Positions 33,938 through 45,607 of a stretch of 64,000 bases of DNA are shown one piece after another. Each line of letters begins with the position of its first letter. Positions within the stretch are counted from its first letter, which is position 1. The stretch is from Saccharomonospora sp. NB11 (lineage in GTDB: Bacteria > Actinomycetota > Actinomycetes > Mycobacteriales > Pseudonocardiaceae), in the NCBI RefSeq assembly GCF_015910535.1, contig NZ_JACBJG010000006.1:186001-250000 (forward strand), read 5' to 3'. The position numbers were made by a program, and so were the translations under genes. The notes below the pieces were generated by a model, which saw nothing but the letters and a program-made list of their open reading frames with translations, ran no database searches and had not been told where the DNA came from.

Positions 33938-35548
33938 TCAACGGGGGCTGACCTCGGTCAGTCCGGGGTGTCGGTCGGCGACGACGAACGACGCGCGGGT
34001 GCGCGCGGGCGCTCCCGGGCGCGTGACGTGATCGACGACCCGGAAGTCGGCGCGTAGCTCGTGGCGTGTGAGGCGCGTCCGCACGTACCCGCGTTGGGTG
34101 CTGCGGAACTTGATGTGCGGGTTGCGCTGCAGGTCGGGGTGGTCGGCAGGGTCGGAGTCGGCGCCGTCGCCGCCCGAGGTGACGGAGCTGGTGACCAGCT
34201 CGGTGCCGATGACGGGGCTGTCGGGGTCGGAGTAGTCGGCCTTGAGTTCGTTGGCCCAGTGCGTGTGGACGTCGCCGGTGAGCACCACGGGATTGCGCAC
34301 GCCCGCGGCCACCCAGCCCCTGCTGACGCGGTCCTGCGAGCCCTGGTAGCCGTCCCAGGCTTCCATGCTCATCGCGCCCTCGTCGTTGACCTTGCGTGCG
34401 AAGAAGACCTGTTGCCCGAGGACGTCCCAGCGGGCGCGGGAGCGCCGGAACTGCCCGAGCAGCCAGCGTTCCTGGTCGTCGCCGGTGAGTGTGCGGGTCG
34501 GGTCGGCGGCGTCCTCGCACACCTTCCATCCGTCGCCGCAGGCCTGGTCGTCGCGGTACTGGCGGGTGTCGAGCATGTGAAAGTTCGCCAACGAGCCCCA
34601 CGCCACGGTGCGGTAGAGCCGGATCCGGGAGCCGGTCGGCTTGTTCCGGCGACGCAGCGGCATGTTCTCGTAGTAGGCCCGGAATGCGTTGGCCCGGCGC
34701 GCCGCGAAGTTCGGTTGGGGATGCTCCGGCACGTAGCCCGCCCAGTTGTTGTCGACCTCGTGGTCGTCGGGCACGACGAGCCAGGGTGCGACGGCGTGGG
34801 CGGCCCGCAGGTCGGGGTCGGTGCGGTACTGGGCGTATCGCTGTCGGTACTGGGCGAGGGTCTCGGTCTCGGGACCTCGGTGGTCACGCACGACGCCGTC
34901 GGGCGAGACGTGGGCGCCGGGGCCGTACTCGTAGATGTAGTCGCCGAGGTGGAGCACCAGGTCGGGTTCGTCCTCCGCGAGGCGGCGGTAGGCGGTGAAG
35001 TACCCGTGCTCGTACTGCGCGCAGGAGGCGAACGCCATCATCAGGCCCGTTCCCAGCACGCCGGGCGCGGGGGCGGTGCGGGTGCGCCCGGTCGGGGAGA
35101 GGAACCGTCCACACCGGAATCTGTAGAAGTACTCCCTGCCGGGTTCCAGCCCCGCGACCTCGGCGTGGACCGCGTACCCGGCCTCGGGCCCGGTGGTCTC
35201 GTGGCCACGCCGTACGACGTGGCGGAACCGTTCGTCGTGCGCGATCTCCCACTGCACGGTGACGGCGCGCCGGCCCAGGCCACCGAGTCCGTCGTCGGCG
35301 AGCGGCGTCGGGGCGAGGCGCGTCCACAGGACCACGCTGTGCTGGTCGGGTTCGCCGGACGCCACTCCGAGGGTGAACACGTCGCCACGGAGGGGCGCGC
35401 CCGCACCGCGGGTCCCGGCGGCGCGGGCGGTGGGATGCGAACCGAGGACGCTCGCGGTGGTGATCGCGGTGAGGGCTGCTCCGCCGAGGAGCACCTGGCG
35501 GCGGCTCGGCCTGGACGTCGTCGACTTTCCTCCGGTGGAAGCGGACAT
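33938..35548 (-). CDS. phoD: PhoD-type alkaline phosphatase / phosphodiesterase
   Basis: 536-residue secreted calcium/iron phosphatase. A twin-arginine signal is clear: SRRQVLLGGAALTAITTASV with Arg16-Arg17 and cleavage near ARAAG. The N-terminal fibronectin-like PhoD_N domain (FTLGVASGEPDQHSVVLWTR) precedes the metallophosphatase domain with ASCAQYEHGYFTAYR, LVLHLGDYIYEYG, VPDDHEVDNNW and VVLTGDVHTHWANEL. It is exported folded and releases phosphate from diesters and monoesters outside the cell. The ATG has GGGGAG upstream. It is a single gene on the minus strand; I do not see a Pho box. Confidence 0.94.
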   Translation of the reverse strand: MSASTGGKSTTSRPSRRQVLLGGAALTAITTASVLGSHPTARAAGTRGAGAPLRGDVFTLGVASGEPDQHSVVLWTRLAPTPLADDGLGGLGRRAVTVQWEIAHDERFRHVVRRGHETTGPEAGYAVHAEVAGLEPGREYFYRFRCGRFLSPTGRTRTAPAPGVLGTGLMMAFASCAQYEHGYFTAYRRLAEDEPDLVLHLGDYIYEYGPGAHVSPDGVVRDHRGPETETLAQYRQRYAQYRTDPDLRAAHAVAPWLVVPDDHEVDNNWAGYVPEHPQPNFAARRANAFRAYYENMPLRRRNKPTGSRIRLYRTVAWGSLANFHMLDTRQYRDDQACGDGWKVCEDAADPTRTLTGDDQERWLLGQFRRSRARWDVLGQQVFFARKVNDEGAMSMEAWDGYQGSQDRVSRGWVAAGVRNPVVLTGDVHTHWANELKADYSDPDSPVIGTELVTSSVTSGGDGADSDPADHPDLQRNPHIKFRSTQRGYVRTRLTRHELRADFRVVDHVTRPGAPARTRASFVVADRHPGLTEVSPR

Positions 35549-35762
35549 GGTGGTCTCCCCACGAAGTTCGGCTGTCGGACCTTCTCCAGCCTGGCGTCGT
35601 CGGGTGGCCGTTCCGGTCCCGGAAGCGTCACCGGAAGGTGAAACTCCGGTGTGCGTGAGGTGGATCGCAGTGCCGACGAGCGCCGTGCTCGTGGCTCACC
35701 GTCCAGGCGGGCGCGTCGTCGGCAGCGCGCTGACCAGGCAGGAGTACGTCACCTCACCCTGG

Positions 35763-35791
35763 TTGCGCGGCTAGCACTCCGATGGCTAGAG
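35763..35791 (+). promoter_or_regulatory. Candidate groES promoter
   Basis: TTGCGC at 35763-35768 and CTAGAG at 35786-35791 with a 17-base spacer, overlapping the CIRCE element so that HrcA binding would occlude it. The -10 box is a weak match. The full gap 35549-35904 (356 bases) holds nothing else I can identify. Confidence 0.5.
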
Positions 35792-35797
35792 TGCTAA
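35771..35797. promoter_or_regulatory. CIRCE element (HrcA operator) upstream of groES
   Basis: CTAGCACTC (35771-35779), nine-base spacer, GAGTGCTAA (35789-35797). This is the CIRCE inverted repeat with a single deviation at the first base, placed about 108 bases before the groES start. It implies HrcA-mediated heat-shock control of groES-groEL1. Confidence 0.95.
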
Positions 35798-35904
35798 TTG
35801 CACGGCACCGCACACGCCCCGGCACCCGCGACGGCGGGGGTGGTAGGAGCCGTACCCAACTAGGTACCTGCCAACGCTTTGGAAGACCCGTGGAGGTCAC
35901 ACCG

Positions 35905-36198
35905 GTGAGCGTGAACATCAAGCCGCTCGAGGACAAGATCGTTGTCCAGACGAGCGAGGCCGAGGAGACGACGGCTTCCGGGCTCGTCATCCCCGACACC
36001 GCCAAGGAGAAGCCCCAGGAGGGCAAGGTTCTGGCCGTGGGCCCGGGCCGCGTCGACGACAAGGGCAACCGCATCCCCGTGGATGTCAAGGAAGGTGACG
36101 TCGTCATCTACTCCAAGTACGGCGGCACCGAGGTCAAGTACAACGGCGAGGAGTACTTGATCCTGTCCGCCCGCGACGTGCTGGCCGTCATCAACTGA
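35905..36198 (+). CDS. groES: Co-chaperonin GroES
   Basis: 97-residue lid of the GroEL chaperonin. The mobile loop is [20 protein letters not shown], followed by [35 protein letters not shown] and [11 protein letters not shown]. The GTG at 35905 has GGAGG upstream, and actinobacterial homologues also begin (M/V)[10 protein letters not shown]. It heads the CIRCE-controlled groES-groEL1 operon, with groEL1 starting 81 bases downstream beyond a strong hairpin. Confidence 0.98.
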   Translation: MSVNIKPLEDKIVVQTSEAEETTASGLVIPDTAKEKPQEGKVLAVGPGRVDDKGNRIPVDVKEGDVVIYSKYGGTEVKYNGEEYLILSARDVLAVIN

Positions 36199-36212
36199 CG
36201 ACCGCCTTGCGT

Positions 36213-36258
36213 CGAAACGCCCCGGGCCCCGCTCATGCCGGGGTACCGGGGCGTTTCG
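36213..36258 (+). terminator. Intercistronic hairpin between groES and groEL1
   Basis: 13-bp stem CGAAACGCCCCGG (36213-36225) / CCGGGGCGTTTCG (36246-36258) without a T-tract, directly before groEL1. It could partly terminate transcription or act as an mRNA processing/stability element setting the groES to groEL ratio. Confidence 0.6.
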
Positions 36259-36267
36259 TGTCTCTAG

Positions 36268-37887
<1,620 letters not shown>

Positions 37888-37907
37888 CGGCCGACCGATC
37901 AACAAGG

Positions 37908-37952
37908 CGAACGGGGCGACACTCGACGTGAGTGCCGCCCCGTTCGTCGTTT
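37908..37952 (+). terminator. Terminator of groES-groEL1
   Basis: CGAACGGGGCG (37908-37918) pairs with CGCCCCGTTCG (37936-37946), with an inner CACTC/GAGTG stem, followed by TCGTTT. It lies between convergent groEL1 and whiB. Confidence 0.8.
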
Positions 37953-38023
37953 CCGCCCGGATCACTCGCCCAGCTCTCCGGACGGGCTTTCGTCGCGGGT
38001 GGGGAAGGTCCCGCGAGAACGGG

Positions 38024-38326
38024 TCACCGCGCGGTCAGCGTCAGTGACCGCTTCTGTGACCGGATGATGGCGTCTCGTTCGGACTCGGACAGTCCACCCC
38101 AGATGCCGTACGGTTCGTGCACGGCGAGTGCGTGCTCCCGGCACAGCTGGAGTACCGGGCAGGTGTGGCAAATGGCCTTCGCCCGGGCCTCCCGTCGTGC
38201 GCGTGCCGGCCCCCGCTCCCCATCGGGGTGGAAGAACGAGCCGCTGTCCATCCCCCGGCAAGCTCCCTCCAGTTGCCAGTCCCAAACATCGGCGTTCGGG
38301 CCAGGGAGTCTGCGCGTGTCTGCCAT
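38024..38326 (-). CDS. WhiB-family iron-sulfur transcription factor
   Basis: 100-residue WhiB protein. Four cysteines bind a [4Fe-4S] cluster: Cys23, Cys53, Cys56 and Cys62 (GACRGM and ICHTCPVLQLC). The turn EPYGIWGG is diagnostic and the basic tail probably contacts DNA. Such proteins sense redox or NO and act with the primary sigma factor. Position between groEL1 and the sigD region matches whiB3 of M. tuberculosis (Rv3416), so it is probably that orthologue. The long upstream gap (38327-38625, 299 bases, no gene seen) suits a regulated promoter. Confidence 0.93.
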   Translation of the reverse strand: MADTRRLPGPNADVWDWQLEGACRGMDSGSFFHPDGERGPARARREARAKAICHTCPVLQLCREHALAVHEPYGIWGGLSESERDAIIRSQKRSLTLTAR

Positions 38327-38625
38327 TTTCGTGACCGCCTCCGATATCCGGCACCACGCGGCCGGATTGTGCAGTTGTCGTAGTGTGACTACTCCATTTG
38401 GTGCAACGGCCGTAACGCTAGAAGCCCATCCGGCGAATGTTCAAGGCCTGTCAGTGGAATCAGCCGATAGGCGTGTCCGTCTACAGTGATCGGTGACACG
38501 GCGCCCAAAAATGGCGCAATCGTTTCACTCGCGTGAGTTTCACCAGGTGATCCAGTTGTATTTCGAGGGTGAATAAGGCCCTACCCGCTGTGCCGTCGTG
38601 CACTCGTCCGGGTCACGATGAGGGC

Positions 38626-39564
38626 ATGCCGATCGTCGAAAAAGTGCTGCGAGTCGCCGCGTTCGGTGGAAGCCGAGCCGCGACTCAGAGGGGCCAGGCT
38701 CCGGATGGAGGTGGTGCCGGCTCGTCGTCCGCGTCGGCTGTGCAGGAGGCACAGCGGTGCCAGTGGCTGGAGGCCGTGGTGCACGGTGCGTGTGGGCGGT
38801 ACGCCGCGGCGACGACGTTGCTGGAACCGTTGAGCCGTCGTGGTGGGGCGGTGGCCTCCCTGGCGGCGTCCGCCCTGGCGTCGCATCGGCGACAGCTCGG
38901 CGGGCACGCCGCGGCGCTGCGGCTCGACGGTCTCGCCCTGCGCAGGGCGATCGAGGCCGGTGAGGCGCGTGAGCTGCACTCGACGTCCCCGGGGTGGGAG
39001 TCGGAGGACCCCGATGGTCTGGATGTTCCGGGGGCGCTCGCCGACGCCCTGATCGGGCTGGCGGCGGATCACCTCGGGTTGGGTCGTTTCGCCGAGTCGG
39101 CGGTGTTGCTGAAGAGGGCGGCCGGGGTGGTGGCCGTCAGTGGCTCCTGGCGCACCGAGACCCGCCTCGGTTGGGTGCGAGCCGAGCTCGCCCTCGCCTC
39201 GGGGCGGCCTGCCGACAGCATTTCGCCCGCGGAACGCGCTCTGGAGGTCTCGGAACGCCACGGGGCGGACCGTCACGCCGCCAAGTCGGCCATGGTGCTC
39301 GGGGCCGCGTTGGCGGCGCGCCGGGAAACCGGGGACGAGGATCGGGCGCGGCGTCTCGTGAAATCCGCATTGTCGTCGGCGGAACAAAACGGATGGCGAT
39401 CACTGACGTGGCCCGCTCGCGCACTTCTTGCCGATCTCGAAACTGATCACGAGCTGACAGTTTGGAATCGCTCCAGAACTACTGACGAGTTGAACGAGTT
39501 GCTGGAGTCCACCGATCCGGTGGGACGTCGCTTGGCTCGCGACTCGCCATGGGTGCCGATCTAG
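38626..39564 (+). CDS. Helical-repeat-like conserved protein (Rv3415c-like position)
   Basis: 312 residues from the ATG at 38626; a GTG at 38569 would add 19 residues, but those codons have poor third-position GC. The protein is almost wholly alpha-helical and alanine-rich, with tetratricopeptide-like helices (CGRYAAATTLLEPLSR; LGLGRFAESAVLLKRAAGVV; SPAERALEVSERHGADRHAA). No catalytic motif or membrane segment is seen. M. tuberculosis has an uncharacterised gene at the same place between whiB3 and sigD, so the position is conserved. A partner or regulator of the neighbouring developmental/stress regulators is possible, by context only. A degenerate PR26 copy lies in frame at 39215-39240. Confidence 0.75.
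   Translation: MPIVEKVLRVAAFGGSRAATQRGQAPDGGGAGSSSASAVQEAQRCQWLEAVVHGACGRYAAATTLLEPLSRRGGAVASLAASALASHRRQLGGHAAALRLDGLALRRAIEAGEARELHSTSPGWESEDPDGLDVPGALADALIGLAADHLGLGRFAESAVLLKRAAGVVAVSGSWRTETRLGWVRAELALASGRPADSISPAERALEVSERHGADRHAAKSAMVLGAALAARRETGDEDRARRLVKSALSSAEQNGWRSLTWPARALLADLETDHELTVWNRSRTTDELNELLESTDPVGRRLARDSPWVPI
39215..39240. repeat. Degenerate PR26 match inside the helical-repeat-like gene
   Basis: GCATTTCGCCCGCGGAACGC matches the GCCCGC-orientation core and inner arms; the outer arm bases are changed. It is translated as ISPAERALE, which also suits a natural helix, so this copy is the least certain. Confidence 0.4.
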
Positions 39565-39704
39565 GCCGTTTCCTGGGCGAGAGGGGCCATGCCGACATCC
39601 GGGCGAAGAATCTCCCAAAAAAAGCCACCGGATCGTGTCAAGGTGACACCTAAAGCGTCCGATAGGGGAAGAGGAATGTCACCCGGCTGCAGGAAGGAAC
39701 CCCT

Positions 39705-40301
39705 GTGACGACGGTCTTGATCTGCGACGACCGACGCAGTGTCCGTGAAGGGCTCACGCGCGTGATGTCCGCTGTTCCCGGCGTCAGTCGCATCGACTGT
39801 GTAGCGCACGGTGACGAGTTGCTCGCCCGGTACTCCCGCCAGCCCGTCGACGTCGTGCTGGTGGGCACGCAGCGTGCCGTGCCGACCGGTGTCGAGGCCA
39901 CGCGTCGGTTGGTCTCTGCCAACCCGCAGGCGAACGTCATCGTGTTCGGTGCCCCCGACGACGCCGGCAGCATCGCCGCCGCCATCGCCGGTGGTGCTCG
40001 CGGCTACCTGCGGTGGGACGCCTCGCGCCCCGAGCTCGTCGCCGCGCTCGCGCACACGCTCGCCAGCACGTCCGTGCCCGCGCCCCGTCAGCCCTCCGAC
40101 CCCGGTGTCCAGCTCACTGAGCGTGAACTGCAGGTGCTGCGAGGGATGAGCCAGGGCAAGAGCAATGGACAGATCGGTCGTGAGCTCTACCTGTCCGAAG
40201 ACACCGTGAAGACCCACGCTCGTCGGCTGTTCCGCAAGCTCGGCGTGCGCGACCGGGCCCAGGCCGTGGCCCACGGCTTCCGACGCGGTCTCGTCTCCTG
40301 A
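39705..40301 (+). CDS. BldM-like atypical response regulator
   Basis: 198-residue receiver plus LuxR helix-turn-helix protein. The DNA-binding half (LTERELQVLRGMSQGKSNGQ, then IGRELYLSEDTVKTHARRLF) is very close to Streptomyces BldM as I recall it, and the place next to sigD and guaB is the same. The receiver keeps Asp8-Asp9, but position 54, the phosphorylation site of BldM (Asp54), is glycine (VLVG), and the conserved lysine region reads YLRWDAS. It therefore cannot be phosphorylated in the usual way, which fits a phosphorylation-independent developmental regulator. GTG start with AGGAAGG upstream. The hairpin at 40346 ends the transcript. Confidence 0.88.
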   Translation: MTTVLICDDRRSVREGLTRVMSAVPGVSRIDCVAHGDELLARYSRQPVDVVLVGTQRAVPTGVEATRRLVSANPQANVIVFGAPDDAGSIAAAIAGGARGYLRWDASRPELVAALAHTLASTSVPAPRQPSDPGVQLTERELQVLRGMSQGKSNGQIGRELYLSEDTVKTHARRLFRKLGVRDRAQAVAHGFRRGLVS

Positions 40302-40613
40302 ATGGGTCTGTGTCGCCAACTCCGCAGTGTCCCTGATCCCCCCGAACACGCCACGCCGGCACGCCGGTGTGGCGTGTCACGTTGTAGGGCGACGAACTGT
40401 CGCCGGAAAGCTGACGATCGTCGACATGGTCCGCTCTGAGGTAGTGTCCGTCGTCGCAGGTGGCGTGGCGGAGTCGGCCCGGAAGCGACCGTCGGCGATA
40501 TCGAGCGGTACCGGCAGGTACGGTAGGTGTCATCGGCGTGGTGGCGACGGTTTCGACAGCCGCACGCCGTTGTTTATGCACGCCTAGACGTAACACCGGG
40601 ACTGTTGTCTGCG
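40302..40613. other. 312-base gap between the bldM-like gene and sigD
   Basis: Contains the hairpin at 40346-40377 and a minor stem GGCGAC/GTCGCC near 40388-40404. The sigD promoter must lie in the remainder, but I see no convincing primary-sigma boxes and no gene. Confidence 0.5.
40346..40377 (+). terminator. 15-bp hairpin after the bldM-like gene
   Basis: ACACGCCACGCCGGC (40346-40360) pairs with GCCGGTGTGGCGTGT (40363-40377) with one G-T pair, 45 bases after the stop; followed by CACGTTGT. Confidence 0.65.
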
Positions 40614-41186
40614 ATGGCCAACGTGGGGGATGGGCTGGACGAGTCGGTCGCCGCCGCTGTGGAGGGAGATCCTCAGGCGGTCGAGCGGCTGCTGGCCGCT
40701 ATCCGTCCCCTCGTGGTGCGGTACTGCCGCGCCCGAGTTGGCAGGCAGGAGCGCACGTTCGCTTCGGCAGACGACGTCGCCCAGGAGGTGTGTCTCGCGG
40801 TGCTCACGGCATTGCCTTCGTACCGTGATCAAGGCCGCCCCTTTCTGGCGTTCGTCTACGGGATCGCCCAGCACAAGGTCGCCGACGCGCATCGCGCCGC
40901 GTCCCGCAACCGCGCCGAGCCGGTCGCCGAGGTCCCTGACGAGGTCGAGGGCGACGTCGGCCCCGAGCAACGCGCTCTCCAGGGCGAGCTGAACGAACGG
41001 ATGTCGCAGTTGTTGCAGGTTCTGCCGGACAAACAACGCGAGATCGTGGTGTTGCGGGTCGTCGTCGGGCTGTCCGCGGAGGAGACCGCGGACGCCGTCG
41101 GGTCGACGCCCGGGGCGGTCAGGGTCGCCCAGCATCGCGCCCTCGCGCGGCTACGCAAGGCGCTGGCCGCTGAGGAGGTGGTCTGA
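40614..41186 (+). CDS. sigD: RNA polymerase sigma factor SigD
   Basis: 190-residue group-4 (ECF) sigma factor. Region 2 is RPLVVRYCRARVG...SADDVAQEVCLAVLTALPSY with FVYGIAQHKVADAHR. Region 4 is LPDKQREIVVLRVVVGLSAEETADAVGSTPGAVRVAQHRALARLR. The ATG at 40614 is the first residue with family similarity; the open frame extends upstream without support. Its stop overlaps the start of the anti-sigma gene as TGATG, the same sigD-rsdA arrangement as Rv3414c-Rv3413c. SigD is linked to stationary-phase and starvation responses in mycobacteria. Confidence 0.93.
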   Translation: MANVGDGLDESVAAAVEGDPQAVERLLAAIRPLVVRYCRARVGRQERTFASADDVAQEVCLAVLTALPSYRDQGRPFLAFVYGIAQHKVADAHRAASRNRAEPVAEVPDEVEGDVGPEQRALQGELNERMSQLLQVLPDKQREIVVLRVVVGLSAEETADAVGSTPGAVRVAQHRALARLRKALAAEEVV

Positions 41187-42232
41187 TGACGGAACGCGAC
41201 GGTGTCGACGGCGACAACCACGAAGGCAACAACCACCGGTTCGGGATCGACGGCCGCGACGAGGCCACGACGTCCAGGGACTCCCACGACTCCGGAGAGG
41301 TGTCGGACCTCGCCGACGGGTCGGATACGACGAGTAGGTCCGACGAGGCAGTGACGCGGGACGACGCCGACGTCGAGCGGAGTGACGTCGAGCTCACCGA
41401 TCTCTCCTCGATCCAGGCCGACGACGCGTTGCTCGACGTTCTCGGTGGCGCAGACTCCCGGGTCGCCGACGGACTCGGCGACCACGAACTGAGCGCGCTG
41501 CTGCTCGCCTGGCGGCGGGACGTGGACAGCGAGGCGCTGCCCGAGCTGGTCGACACGGAGACGGCCGTCACGACGGTGCGCACCGCCGCCGTCGCGCACA
41601 GCGCCCGTGGGCGCGGGCGCAGGCGCATGCTCGTTCCCGTGGCCGCCGCCGCGGCGGTGTTGGCGATCGGTTTCACCGGGACCGCTCTCGCCGCGCGGGA
41701 CGCCCAGCCCGGCGACACGCTGTGGGGCCTCAGCAAGGTGCTCTACGCCGACCACGCGCGGTCGGTGGAGGCCGCGGCGTCCGTGCGCATCGATCTGGAG
41801 GCCGCGCACCTGGCCATTGCGCAGCAGCGGTACGAGGACGCGCGGGCGGCGCTCGACGAGGCCGAGGAGGCGCTCGAAGGCGTCACCGGCGAGGACGAGC
41901 TGGCCAAGCTGCGTGCCCGGCACACCGAGCTGATGGCCCAGCTCGACGAGCCCGACAACGCGCCCGAGGCTCCGACGAGTTCGTCGTCGCACGTGACGTC
42001 GAGCACGGAGAAGTCGAACCCCTCGACGCCGTCGGGCACGTCGCCGGAGTCGTCGGAACACAGTGTCCCGCCCGAGCTGGACGAGACCTCGTCGATCCCG
42101 ACGACCGAACCGCCGTCGTCCACGGAGCCGACCACGCCGCCGACCAGCACCGAGGACAGCCCCAGCGAGGACGAGTCGGGTGGCCGCTCGGACACGTCGG
42201 CCTCTCGCGAGAGCTGGAGCCTCACCGGCTGA
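41186..42232 (+). CDS. rsdA: Anti-sigma-D factor RsdA
   Basis: 348-residue membrane-anchored anti-sigma factor. The cytosolic N-terminus is highly acidic; a SigD-binding helix segment is recognisable near residues 66-90 (DVELTDLSSIQADDALLDVL). A basic stretch (RGRGRRR) precedes one transmembrane helix (147-169). Outside lies a helical domain (PGDTLWGLSKVLYADHARSV, then YEDARAALDEAEEALEG) and a Ser/Thr/Pro-rich, low-complexity tail of about 85 residues that is probably wall-spanning. In M. tuberculosis RsdA is degraded to release SigD. It is coupled to sigD by a one-base overlap and followed by a hairpin. Confidence 0.9.
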   Translation: MTERDGVDGDNHEGNNHRFGIDGRDEATTSRDSHDSGEVSDLADGSDTTSRSDEAVTRDDADVERSDVELTDLSSIQADDALLDVLGGADSRVADGLGDHELSALLLAWRRDVDSEALPELVDTETAVTTVRTAAVAHSARGRGRRRMLVPVAAAAAVLAIGFTGTALAARDAQPGDTLWGLSKVLYADHARSVEAAASVRIDLEAAHLAIAQQRYEDARAALDEAEEALEGVTGEDELAKLRARHTELMAQLDEPDNAPEAPTSSSSHVTSSTEKSNPSTPSGTSPESSEHSVPPELDETSSIPTTEPPSSTEPTTPPTSTEDSPSEDESGGRSDTSASRESWSLTG

Positions 42233-42272
42233 GCGCCCGACCGGCGCGCTCGAAGACCCCCCGACACGACGA

Positions 42273-42295
42273 ACGCCCTCCGCGAGGGAGGGCGT
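42273..42295. terminator. Shared hairpin between rsdA and the convergent DUF5319 gene
   Basis: ACGCCCTC (42273-42280) pairs with GAGGGCGT (42288-42295). It lies 41 bases after rsdA and 17 bases from the minus-strand stop, so it may serve both genes. Confidence 0.6.
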
Positions 42296-42311
42296 CGGTC
42301 GCGTTGTGCCG

Positions 42312-44349
<2,038 letters not shown>

Positions 44350-44404
44350 TTCGCACCCCCGCCTCACACGCCGCCTCGCGGTCGAAGAACAGAAGGGATT
44401 TCAC

Positions 44405-45538
44405 GTGCGGGATCTGGTCGAAATCGGCATGGGCCGGACAGCCCGGCGGTCGTACGACTTCGACGACATCGACATCGTGCCGTCGCGGCGCACGCGGTCG
44501 TCGAAGGTCGTCTCCACCGCCTGGCAGATCGACGCGTACCGATTCGACCTGCCGCTGGTGACCCACCCCACCGACGCCGTGGTCTCCCCGGAGACCGCCG
44601 TGTCGGTGGGCAAGCTCGGCGGGCTGGGTGTGCTCAACGCGGAGGGCGTGTGGGCCCGGCACGCCGACGCGGACAAGGCGCTCGGCCGGGTCGTGGACGC
44701 CGCTCGTCGGGGTGCCGACTGGGCCGAGCTGGGTGCGTTGCTCCAGGAGCTGCACTCGGCGCCGATCCAGGAGGGGCTGCTCACCGAGGCGATCCGCACG
44801 GTGCGCGACTCCGGGGTGACGGTGGCGGCCCGGGTCAGTCCGCAGCACGCGGCCGAGCTGACGCCCGTCCTGCTCAGCGCGGGTGTCGAGGTCCTGGTGG
44901 TGCAGGGCACGATCGTGTCGGCCGAGCACGTGGCACGCGACGGCGACCCGCTCAACCTCAAGGAGTTCATCTCGAACCTCGACGTGCCGGTGATCGCGGG
45001 CGGCGTCAGCGACTACCGGACGGCGATGCACCTGATGCGCACGGGCGCGGCGGGAGTGATCGTCGGACACGGCCACACCCCGGGTGTCACCAGCACCGAC
45101 CGGGTGCTGGGCATCGGTGTGCCGATGGCCACGGCGGTGATCGACGCGGCGGCAGCGCGCCGTGACTACCTCGACGAGACCGGTGGCCGGTACGTGCACG
45201 TCCTGGCCGACGGCGGCATCACGTGCAGCGGCGACATCGCGAAGGCCGTGGCCTGCGGTGCCGACGCCGTGATGCTCGGTGCTCCGCTCGCGGCCACCCG
45301 GGAGGCGCCGGGCAAGGGGCTGTACTGGACCGCTGCGGCGGCACACCCGTCGTTGCCGCGGTCGCGCGTGGCCGAGGGCCCGAGCCGTGACGTCGACCTC
45401 GAAACGCTGCTGCGGGGGCCGTCGTCGGACCCGGAGGGCGTGGTGAACCTCTTCGGCGCGCTGCGTCGGGCACTGGCGAAGACGGGCTACTCCGATCTGA
45501 AGGAGTTCCAGAAGGTCGGGCTCGCGGTTCGAGCCTGA
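44405..45538 (+). CDS. guaB3: GuaB3: IMP dehydrogenase family protein lacking CBS domains
   Basis: 377-residue TIM-barrel paralogue of guaB (MGRTARRSYDFDDIDIVPSR; HVLADGGITCSGDIAKAVACGADAVMLGAPLAA). It has no CBS module. The catalytic IMPDH loop GPGSICTTR is replaced by HTPGVTSTDR, so the essential cysteine is missing. The M. tuberculosis counterpart (Rv3410c) has no demonstrated IMPDH activity, and a GMP-reductase-like or regulatory role has been considered. The GTG start follows GAAGGGA. It always accompanies guaB2 in this order of actinobacteria. Confidence 0.93.
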   Translation: MRDLVEIGMGRTARRSYDFDDIDIVPSRRTRSSKVVSTAWQIDAYRFDLPLVTHPTDAVVSPETAVSVGKLGGLGVLNAEGVWARHADADKALGRVVDAARRGADWAELGALLQELHSAPIQEGLLTEAIRTVRDSGVTVAARVSPQHAAELTPVLLSAGVEVLVVQGTIVSAEHVARDGDPLNLKEFISNLDVPVIAGGVSDYRTAMHLMRTGAAGVIVGHGHTPGVTSTDRVLGIGVPMATAVIDAAAARRDYLDETGGRYVHVLADGGITCSGDIAKAVACGADAVMLGAPLAATREAPGKGLYWTAAAAHPSLPRSRVAEGPSRDVDLETLLRGPSSDPEGVVNLFGALRRALAKTGYSDLKEFQKVGLAVRA

Positions 45539-45607
45539 TCGATCCCGCGTAACCAGCCGGTAACTTACCTCTGGTCAGGAACCGGTTGCGCGGTCTACGC
45601 TCTGCCT

